Source of the DNA: Gammaproteobacteria bacterium
GTDB taxonomy: Bacteria > Pseudomonadota > Gammaproteobacteria > Pseudomonadales > UBA5518
NCBI GenBank assembly: GCA_016705365.1
Contig: JADIYI010000008.1
Span: 1,860,001 to 1,924,000, forward strand
DNA length: 64,000 bases
Direction: 5' to 3'
Below the pieces are notes generated by a model. It was not told where the DNA came from, did not search any database, and saw only the letters and a list, made by a program, of their open reading frames with translations. Position 1 is the stretch's first letter, and the number at the start of each line of letters is the position of its first letter. Shown here piece by piece: positions 25,398 to 32,258 of this stretch. Position numbers and translations under genes: made by a program.

Positions 25398-27494
25398 TCA
25401 CTGCTCCCTGTCGAGCGCGGCCTGCTCGCGACGCTGGTCATCGCTGTAATAGCGGTGCAGCACTTCCTGCGAGCGCAACCGTCTCCGGGTTCCGCGCTCG
25501 CGGTAGTTGTTGTCCTGGTCCCCGGCCAGCAAGCGTGCCTTGACGTTGTCGGCCCACTGGGTGTCCATCAGGCGCTGGAGCCGGTGCTGCGCGGCTTCGT
25601 CGTAGATCGGTGCCGTGACCTCCACGCGATGATCGAGATTGCGGGTCATCAGGTCGGCCGACGAGATGTAGTAGCGCGGGCTGCCGCCATTGTGAAAGAT
25701 GTAGATGCGGCTGTGCTCGAGAAAGCGATCGACGATGCTGATTACCTCGATGTTCTCGCTGTAGCCGTTCACGCCGGCGACCAGCGAGCACATGCCGCGC
25801 ACGATCACGCGCACCTTCACCCCCGCCTGGTTCGCCTCGTAGAGGCGCAGGATGATTTCCTCGTCGACCAGGCTGTTGCACTTGAGGAATATCTCGGCGC
25901 GCTTGCCGGCGCGCGCGTTCAGCACCTCGGCGTGGATCAGGCGCAGAAAGGTCGAGCGGTTCGACAGCGGTGACACCGCGAGGTGACGGAACTTGTGGCG
26001 ACGGTAGGTATGACGGATGAAATCGAACACGTTGCGCACGTCGACCGCAATCTCCTGGTTGGCGGTGAACAGGCTGATGTCGGTATAGATACGCGCGGTC
26101 TTCTCGTTGAAATTGCCGGTTCCGATATGCGCATAGTGGCGTAGATGCGCACCCTCCTGGCGGCTGACCAGGATCAGCTTGGAATGCACCTTCAACCCGG
26201 GAATGCCGAATATGACATGCACCCCCGCATCGGTCAGGCGCTCGGCCCAGCCGATGTTGGTGGCCTCGTCGAAGCGCGCGCGCAGCTCCACGATCGCGAT
26301 CACCTCCTTGCCGTTCAGCGCCGCGCATATCAGCGAGCGTGCGATATGCGAGTCGCGCGCGACCCGGTACAGCGAGATCGAAATGGAGCGCACCGCGGGA
26401 TCGAGTGCCGCGCTGCTGACCAGTTGCTCGGTGTAGCGGAACGAGTGATAGGGATAATTGAGCAGGACATCGCGTTCGCTGATGGCATCGAAGATATTCG
26501 GGTGATGGTCGATGCGTGGCACCTGCAATGGCAGCAGCGCGCGGTTCTCGAGCGCCTTCGAGCCGAGATTGGGGAAGTCGATGAAATCCTTTGAGTTGTG
26601 GTAGCGCGCCCCGGGCAGGACATTGTCATAACTGCCGAGACGCAGGCGCTTGACCAGGATGTCGAGCATGTCGCTCGGCATCCGCCGGTCATAGATCATG
26701 CGTACCGGATCGCCCATCTTGCGGCGCTTTTTCAGGCCGCTCGACAGCGCATCGACCAGGCTCTGGGTAATGCCCTCGCCGAGCTCGATCTCGGCATCGC
26801 GGGTCACCTTGAACGTATAGGCGTCCGCCTGCGCGATTTCGAACACGCCGCGGAAAATATCGCTCAGGCAGGCGCGGATGATGTTGTCGAGTACCAGGAT
26901 GACCTGGCGCTGCGGCTGGGCGCTGGACGAGGGCAGCACCACGAACCGCGGCAGCCGGTCGGTCGGGATGTTCACGATCGCGTAGCGCACGCTCTGGTTC
27001 CCGAGCACGATGCGTGCGCCCAGGTAGATTGCGCCATCCTCGAGCTGCGGTGGTGCCATGGAGTCGGAAATGATGAGCGGCGCAAGCTCGGGCATCACCT
27101 TGCTGTAGAAATAGCGGGTCGCGAATGCGCGCTGCTGGGGGTCGAGCTGACGCTCGTCGACAAGATAGATGTTGTTGCTGCGCAGTTCGGCCATGCAGCC
27201 GAGATAGACGCGGTCGAAACGCTGTTGCAGATCGCCTACCGAGTCACGGATATCGTCGAGCATCCGCTCGTAGCCGGCTTTTTCCTTGCCCTTGGAAAAT
27301 GCGGCGAGCCGGCGCACATCGGCAAATCGCACCCGGTAGAACTCGTCGAGATTGTTGGAGAATATCCCCATGAAGCGCACCCGCTCGATCAGTGGTACGT
27401 TCGGATCCTCGGCCTCCTGCAGCACCCGGGCATTGAACGAGAGCCAGCTCAGCTCCTTGGAGAGCATGGGAGGAGATTTCTTGCGTTTCGGCAT
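25398..27494 (-). CDS. ppk: Polyphosphate kinase 1
   Basis: This 698-residue enzyme makes polyphosphate from ATP and reverses the reaction. Four domains are seen: the N-terminal domain (KELSWLSFNARVLQEAED, residues 11-28), the head domain, and two phospholipase D-like catalytic domains. The autophosphorylated His is near residue 435 in GIPGLKVHSKLILV. A second catalytic His region is NGGSPRYYISSADLMTRNLD. The ATG at 27494 (MPKRKKSPPMLSKELSW) is supported by the family; 33 open codons upstream run into the promoter. The gene is divergent from ppx, and a strong PHO box lies 106 bases upstream, so phosphate starvation control by PhoB is likely. Confidence 0.97.
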   Translation of the reverse strand: MPKRKKSPPMLSKELSWLSFNARVLQEAEDPNVPLIERVRFMGIFSNNLDEFYRVRFADVRRLAAFSKGKEKAGYERMLDDIRDSVGDLQQRFDRVYLGCMAELRSNNIYLVDERQLDPQQRAFATRYFYSKVMPELAPLIISDSMAPPQLEDGAIYLGARIVLGNQSVRYAIVNIPTDRLPRFVVLPSSSAQPQRQVILVLDNIIRACLSDIFRGVFEIAQADAYTFKVTRDAEIELGEGITQSLVDALSSGLKKRRKMGDPVRMIYDRRMPSDMLDILVKRLRLGSYDNVLPGARYHNSKDFIDFPNLGSKALENRALLPLQVPRIDHHPNIFDAISERDVLLNYPYHSFRYTEQLVSSAALDPAVRSISISLYRVARDSHIARSLICAALNGKEVIAIVELRARFDEATNIGWAERLTDAGVHVIFGIPGLKVHSKLILVSRQEGAHLRHYAHIGTGNFNEKTARIYTDISLFTANQEIAVDVRNVFDFIRHTYRRHKFRHLAVSPLSNRSTFLRLIHAEVLNARAGKRAEIFLKCNSLVDEEIILRLYEANQAGVKVRVIVRGMCSLVAGVNGYSENIEVISIVDRFLEHSRIYIFHNGGSPRYYISSADLMTRNLDHRVEVTAPIYDEAAQHRLQRLMDTQWADNVKARLLAGDQDNNYRERGTRRRLRSQEVLHRYYSDDQRREQAALDREQ

Positions 27495-27599
27495 CGAGAT
27501 ACCCTGGTAATTGAAAATACTCGCCCAGCGTTTACACTTGGCCGCCCGGTCGCCGAAGCCTGCGATTCGCGGATCCACAAAGTCACATAGCACGTTTTC

Positions 27600-27617
27600 A
27601 TGACATTTTTATAACAG
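27600..27617 (-). promoter_or_regulatory. PHO box (PhoB site) between ppk and ppx
   Basis: Read on the minus strand the sequence is CTGTTAT-AAAA-ATGTCAT, two 7-bp direct repeats spaced by four A, matching 16 of 18 positions of a PHO-box model CTGTCAT-AAAA-CTGTCAT. It is oriented towards ppk, 106 bases from its start. A TGCTATGT sequence (27585-27592), readable as an extended -10, lies eight bases beyond it. The same site is only 31 bases before the divergent ppx start. PhoB control of ppk is known in other bacteria. Confidence 0.75.
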
Positions 27618-27648
27618 CGATCGCCATGAAGCCAGCGAAAACCCGCTT

Positions 27649-29160
27649 ATGAGTCAGAATGCCGAATCGGTCTGCGCCGTGCTCGACCTGGGGTCCAACA
27701 GCTTTCATCTGCTGATCGGTCGGCTGGATGCGGGGCGCATCGTCACCGTCGATCGCCGCAAGGACACGGTACGCCTGGCGCAGGGCCTGGGAGCCGACGA
27801 GCTGCTCGATGAGGCGGTGATGGCGCGGGCGCTGGACAGTCTCGGCGTGTTCGCGGAGCAGTTGCGCAAGGTGCCGCGCGACAAGGTGCGCGTGGTCGGC
27901 ACCAACACGCTGCGCGCGGCGCGCAATGCCGATGTGTTTCTCGAGCGGGCCGAGCGCGTGATTGGCGTGCCGATCGACGTGATCAGCGGACAGGAAGAAG
28001 GGCGTCTGATTTTCCTCGGGGTCGTCAAGGGGCATGCCAGCAACAGCGTACGGCGCCTGGTGATCGATATCGGCGGCGGCTCGACCGAGTTCATCGTCGG
28101 CAAGCGCACCGCCAAGCGGGTCGAGAGCCTGTTCATCGGCTGCGTCTCGCTCAGCGAGCGCTTTTTTCCCGAGCGCAAGATCAGCAGCGCGCGTTATCGG
28201 CGCGCATTGACCCTGGCGCGGGCGGAAATCCGGCATCTCGCGGATGGATACGGCGTGGGCCGCTGGGACGAGGTGGTCGGGAGTTCGGGCACCGTGCGTT
28301 ATGTCGAGAGTGCGATCGACAAGTTGATGCCCTGCGATCACCTGGTCACCCGCGAAGGCATCGAGTGCGTGGCCGAGCACATGCTCGGTCTGAAAAAGAC
28401 GGACGCACTGCAGGGTCTCGGCCTCAGCGCCGATCGGATTCCGGTGTTTCCGGGCGGCCTTGCGATCCTGCATGCGGCGTTTCTCGAGCTGGGGATCGAG
28501 CGCATGCACGTCTCGGACTATGCGCTGAAGGAAGGCGTGCTCTATGAACTGGCCGACCAGGGCGAGCACGAGGACACCCGGCGCAGAACCATCGATTACC
28601 TTTCCAAGCAGTTCGATATCGACCGGCGCCAGGCGGCGCGCGTCGAGCGCGTCGCGAAGTCGCTTTTGCCACAGGTCGCGGACCGGCTCGGCGTGGAACT
28701 CCGGTTCGCCCAGCAGGTGCTGGGCGCGGCGGCGCAACTGCACGAACTCGGTCTGACGATTTCGCACGGCGGTTACCACAGGCACGGGGCCTATGTGCTG
28801 GAAAACGCCGATATGCCGGGCTTCTCGCGCCGCGAGCAGAAGATGTTGAGCTTCCTGGTGCTCAATCACCGGCGCAAGCCACGCACGCCCGAAGTGAACA
28901 CCTATCGCTTCAAACCGGACTGGGCGCTGGTGCTGGTGCTGCGTCTTGCCTGCCTGTTCAACCGTATCCGGGTCGATCAGCGCCTGCCGGCACTGCGCCT
29001 GCGTACGGCGCGCAAGGGTTGGAAACTCGAGATTCCCGCCGACTGGCTGCGCAAGCATCCGCTGGTCGAGGAAGACCTGCGTGCCGAGAGCGAGTTTCTC
29101 GCTGCGATCGGGACAACGTTGAAGATAGCAACCGTCAGGAACGCAGGTGGGGGCGGGTGA
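27649..29160 (+). CDS. ppx: Exopolyphosphatase / pppGpp phosphatase (Ppx/GppA)
   Basis: This 503-residue enzyme removes phosphate from polyphosphate ends or from pppGpp. The actin-like ATPase fold shows the phosphate-1 motif VLDLGSNSFHLLIGRLD (residues 11-27) and phosphate-2 LVIDIGGGSTEFIVG (near 140). The catalytic Glu is in the segment ISGQEEGRLIFLGV. The C-terminal half is an HD-like domain with AAQLHELGLTISHGGYHRHG, as in the longer Ppx/GppA proteins. The ATG at 27649 is the only reasonable start. It is transcribed away from ppk and its stop overlaps the start of the dehydratase gene by one base, so the three genes downstream form one operon. Confidence 0.95.
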   Translation: MSQNAESVCAVLDLGSNSFHLLIGRLDAGRIVTVDRRKDTVRLAQGLGADELLDEAVMARALDSLGVFAEQLRKVPRDKVRVVGTNTLRAARNADVFLERAERVIGVPIDVISGQEEGRLIFLGVVKGHASNSVRRLVIDIGGGSTEFIVGKRTAKRVESLFIGCVSLSERFFPERKISSARYRRALTLARAEIRHLADGYGVGRWDEVVGSSGTVRYVESAIDKLMPCDHLVTREGIECVAEHMLGLKKTDALQGLGLSADRIPVFPGGLAILHAAFLELGIERMHVSDYALKEGVLYELADQGEHEDTRRRTIDYLSKQFDIDRRQAARVERVAKSLLPQVADRLGVELRFAQQVLGAAAQLHELGLTISHGGYHRHGAYVLENADMPGFSRREQKMLSFLVLNHRRKPRTPEVNTYRFKPDWALVLVLRLACLFNRIRVDQRLPALRLRTARKGWKLEIPADWLRKHPLVEEDLRAESEFLAAIGTTLKIATVRNAGGGG

Positions 29161-30125
29161 TGCGCGGCAATGCGGAGTTGCCGGACCTGGCCATGTTGCA
29201 GTCCGCCTGGACGCGCATCAGGCCGTGGATTCATCGCACCCCGGTGCTGCGCAGTCGCACGCTGGATGCGATCAGCGGTGCCTCGCTGTTCTTCAAGGCC
29301 GAGCATCTGCAGAAAACCGGTGCCTTCAAGGCGCGAGGCGCCTGCAATGCCGTGATGGGTCTCGATGAGCGCGGCGCGGGCGCGGGCGTGGTGACCCATT
29401 CCTCGGGCAACCACGGCGCGGCGCTGGCGTGGGCCGCGCGCTTGCGCGGGATCGAGGCGCAGGTGGTGGTGCCGGTCAACGCCAATGCCGCGAAACGCGC
29501 CAATATCCTGCGCTACGGGGCTCGTATCGTTGATTGCGGACCCACGCTCGCGGCGCGCGAGGCGATGCTGGCCGAAGTTGCGGCGCGCAGTGGCGCGCAG
29601 GTGATACCTCCCTACGACGATGCGCGGGTAATCGCGGGGCAGGGCAGCGCGACCCTGGAGTTGCTCGCCACGGCACGCGATCTCGATGCCGTGATCGCAC
29701 CGGTCGGCGGTGGCGGCTTGCTTGCGGGAACCGCGATCGCGGCCCGGGGCCTGCGCGCATCGCTGCGCGTGTTCGGGGCCGAGCCCGCGGGTGCCGACGA
29801 TGCCTGTCGCTCGCTTGCCGCGGGCATCCGCCTGCCGCAAACCAGCCCGCAGACCATTGCCGACGGTTTGCGCGCCGGGCTCGGCGAACTGAATTTCCAG
29901 CTGATACGCCAGCATGTGGAAGCGGTGATCACGGTGAGCGATGCGCAGATCATCGCCGCGATGCGGCTGTTCTGGGAGATCGCCAAGCAGATCATCGAGC
30001 CCTCCTCGGCGACGGCGCTGGCGGCGGTTCTGGCCGAACCCCGGCTTTTTTCGGGCATGCGCGTTGGCCTGATCCTCAGCGGTGGCAATGTCGATCTCGA
30101 TCAGTTGCCGTGGCAGGCGCAGTGA
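29160..30125 (+). CDS. Threonine dehydratase / serine racemase-like PLP enzyme
   Basis: This 321-residue fold-type II PLP enzyme probably eliminates water or racemises a hydroxy amino acid such as serine or threonine. The PLP Lys is in HLQKTGAFKARGACNAV. The SSGNHG motif (residues 81-86) binds substrate and a Gly-rich phosphate-binding loop VGGGGLLAG follows. The C-terminal IIEPSSATALAAVL segment carries the residue facing the PLP ring. There is no ACT regulatory domain, so it is the short catabolic or racemase form. The ATG at 29160 overlaps the ppx stop, and the stop overlaps truD by four bases. Its link to ppx and truD is not explained by function. Confidence 0.88.
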   Translation: MRGNAELPDLAMLQSAWTRIRPWIHRTPVLRSRTLDAISGASLFFKAEHLQKTGAFKARGACNAVMGLDERGAGAGVVTHSSGNHGAALAWAARLRGIEAQVVVPVNANAAKRANILRYGARIVDCGPTLAAREAMLAEVAARSGAQVIPPYDDARVIAGQGSATLELLATARDLDAVIAPVGGGGLLAGTAIAARGLRASLRVFGAEPAGADDACRSLAAGIRLPQTSPQTIADGLRAGLGELNFQLIRQHVEAVITVSDAQIIAAMRLFWEIAKQIIEPSSATALAAVLAEPRLFSGMRVGLILSGGNVDLDQLPWQAQ

Positions 30126-31174
30126 GCAGCGCGGGGTCCGGTCAGCGGCGCCCGCGGGTGGGCACCGCCGCCGGCAGCGGCCGGATTCGCAGCGAGGCGG
30201 CGGATTTCGCGGTCGACGAATGGATCGAGATGCAGCCCGAGGGCAGCGGAGAGCATCTGTGGCTGCGGGTGCGCAAGACGGGCGAGAACACCGGGCACGT
30301 GGCGCAACTGCTGGCGCAGGCCGCCGGTGTGGCGCCGCGCGCGGTCGGTTATGCGGGGCGCAAGGACAGACATGCCGTTGCGACGCAGTGGTTCAGCGTG
30401 CAGTTGCCGGGGCGCGCGGACCCGCCGCGCTGGAACCTGCCGCCGACGGTGGAAATCCTCGAGTCGGTGCGGCGCCTGCGCAAATTGCAGGTGGGTGGAC
30501 TGCGTGGCAACCGGTTCCGGATCGTGGTGCGCGGCTTTGCGGGCGATCGGGCGCTGCTCGACACCCGCCTCGCTGCGATCGGCCTGCAGGGGGTGCCCAA
30601 TTATTTCGGCGTGCAGCGTTTTGGTCGCGGTGACGGCAACCTTGCGCAGGCGCGCGCCTGGTTCGGTGGCGGGGCCGAGGTGCGCGAGCGCAAGCTGCGC
30701 GGCCTGCTGATCTCGGCTGCGCGTGCGGAGATCTTCAACTCGATTCTGGCGGCGCGGGTCGTCGACGGGTCGTGGTGCATGGCGTTGGCGGGCGACTTGA
30801 TGATGCTCGAGGGTCGCGGCAGCTTTTTTGCGCTCGATGAGCCGGACGCGCTGATGCTCGAACGTGTGGTGCGTGGCGAGATCCACCCCAGCGGTGCGTT
30901 GTGGGGGCGCTCTCGGCCGGCTAGCGCCGGGCGGGTTGGCGAACTCGAGTGCCGGCTGGCCGCCGAGCATGCGGATCTGGCGGGCGGACTGGAGCGTGTC
31001 GGGCTGCAGCAGGAGCGCCGGGCCTTGCGCCTGATGCCGCATGATCTGGCCTGGGAGTGGCTCGATCCGGCCACCCTGCGCATCGATTTTCGGCTCAACG
31101 CCGGCTGCTATGCCACCTCCGTGCTCGACGAAGTGCTGGACTGCACCGACGCCGGTGCGGCGCCCGGCGCCTGA
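30122..31174 (+). CDS. truD: tRNA pseudouridine(13) synthase TruD
   Basis: This 350-residue enzyme makes pseudouridine at position 13 of tRNA-Glu. The catalytic Asp82 is in the family motif VGYAGRKDRHAVATQWFSVQ. Other TruD features are KTGENTGHVAQLLAQAAGV (residues 52-70), LRGNRFRIVVRG and GVPNYFGVQRFG. The NSILAARV and LFALD-like segments belong to the inserted TRUD domain, and the C-terminus has RLMPHDLAWEW. The start is a GTG at 30122, overlapping the dehydratase stop by four bases (GTGA). In many gammaproteobacteria truD sits between ispF and surE; here it is in a ppx operon. Confidence 0.96.
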   Translation: MSSAGSGQRRPRVGTAAGSGRIRSEAADFAVDEWIEMQPEGSGEHLWLRVRKTGENTGHVAQLLAQAAGVAPRAVGYAGRKDRHAVATQWFSVQLPGRADPPRWNLPPTVEILESVRRLRKLQVGGLRGNRFRIVVRGFAGDRALLDTRLAAIGLQGVPNYFGVQRFGRGDGNLAQARAWFGGGAEVRERKLRGLLISAARAEIFNSILAARVVDGSWCMALAGDLMMLEGRGSFFALDEPDALMLERVVRGEIHPSGALWGRSRPASAGRVGELECRLAAEHADLAGGLERVGLQQERRALRLMPHDLAWEWLDPATLRIDFRLNAGCYATSVLDEVLDCTDAGAAPGA

Positions 31175-31253
31175 ACGCGCCGGTCTCAGGGCCCTGGAGC
31201 GCGCGGCGTGCCCGGCTGCGGGGCGCGCATATCGTATTTGAGTACGAAGTACG

Positions 31254-31646
31254 TCATCCCATCGCCACCAGCCGGTGCTGTAGCTTCCATCCCTCCGGGT
31301 AGCGTCCGAGCTGATCGAGGTAACGGCCGAATCCAAGCGGCGTGATCACGCCGTCCTTGACCGACAGCACCTGCAGATAGGAGGAGGATTTCGCCCGGTC
31401 GCCGTCTCCCTCGATCACGATGTTGCTGATAACATGCCGCGCCGAGGAATTGTTCTCGCGGCTCAACTTGAAGAATGCGATGATCGAGTCGACGCCTTCG
31501 AAGCGCAGCTCCATCGCCGGGACCTCGAATATGCCGTCGCTGGCGAACATCTCGCGCATGCGCTCGGGAGGGTTGTAGTCGGCATTGTGGCAGTAGCGTT
31601 CGAGCAGTTCCTGTATCGCGAGCCGGTCCGGGATGTCGAGTGCCAT
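31254..31646 (-). CDS. SnoaL-like (NTF2 fold) protein
   Basis: This 130-residue protein belongs to the nuclear transport factor 2 / SnoaL-like superfamily. The start DIPDRLAIQELLERYCHNAD is typical of the subgroup related to steroid isomerase and dioxygenase small subunits. The pattern MREMFASDGIFEVPAMELRF, then SARHVISNIVIEGDGDRA, follows the fold closely. Substrate is unknown; many members near steroid or aromatic catabolism act as isomerases or dehydratases. The ATG at 31646 is chosen because conservation starts there; 65 open codons upstream overlap the divergent thioredoxin-like gene. It converges with truD. Confidence 0.88.
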   Translation of the reverse strand: MALDIPDRLAIQELLERYCHNADYNPPERMREMFASDGIFEVPAMELRFEGVDSIIAFFKLSRENNSSARHVISNIVIEGDGDRAKSSSYLQVLSVKDGVITPLGFGRYLDQLGRYPEGWKLQHRLVAMG

Positions 31647-31707
31647 GGTCAGTCTCCGGTTGAGCTTTGGCTGGTGTATCCACGCTGTGGATTGTAAGGG
31701 CAAAAGA

Positions 31708-32232
31708 ATGCTTTCGAAGCTTACAGTTTTGGCATGTGCGCGGCACCTGGTGTCTTGCGCGCTGCTTGCGCTGACACTGGCTGCCTCGCCCGCGGCCGGC
31801 GCCGACGATGAGCTGCTCCGGGCGTTACCCGCGTACGCCACGGCATTTGATACCGGGCGCGATCCCCAGGCCGATCTGGTGGCCGCGCGGGCGGGCGCGG
31901 CCGCCGCCGGGCACCGGGTGCTGGTGATGGTGGGCGGCGACTGGTGCGTGTGGTGTTTCCTGCTCGACAGACACCTGAAAATGGACCCCGAGGCAGCACG
32001 ACTTTTCTATGGCGGTTTCGAGGTGCTGCGTGTCTATTACGGCGACGACAATACCAACCAGGACTTCCTGGCCCGATTTCCGGAGTTTCACCTGTTCCCG
32101 CATTTCTTCGTCGTCGACAGCGCGGGCAGTGTGCTGGCATCGATCGACGCCGACGTGATCATCGGGGATGCGCGCTACGATACCGCGCTGATCCGCGAGC
32201 TGGTGCACCAGTGGGGGCCGGCGTCGCGCTGA
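31708..32232 (+). CDS. Exported thioredoxin-like protein with WCVWC active site
   Basis: This 174-residue protein has a signal peptide (residues 1-31, a hydrophobic core VSCALLALTLAASPAAGA) and a thioredoxin-fold mature domain. The active-site region is VMVGGDWCVWCFLLDRHLKM, so both Cys of a CxxC pair are present but with an unusual Val-Trp between them. A cis-Pro region LFPHFFVVDSAGSVL follows. A periplasmic thiol-disulfide role is plausible. The ATG at 31708 is preceded by an AAGGGCAAAAG stretch. It is divergent from the SnoaL-like gene with a 61-base gap and converges on the large acetyltransferase gene. Confidence 0.88.
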   Translation: MLSKLTVLACARHLVSCALLALTLAASPAAGADDELLRALPAYATAFDTGRDPQADLVAARAGAAAAGHRVLVMVGGDWCVWCFLLDRHLKMDPEAARLFYGGFEVLRVYYGDDNTNQDFLARFPEFHLFPHFFVVDSAGSVLASIDADVIIGDARYDTALIRELVHQWGPASR

Positions 32233-32258
32233 GGGACGATGCGGCCTGTGTCCGCGGC

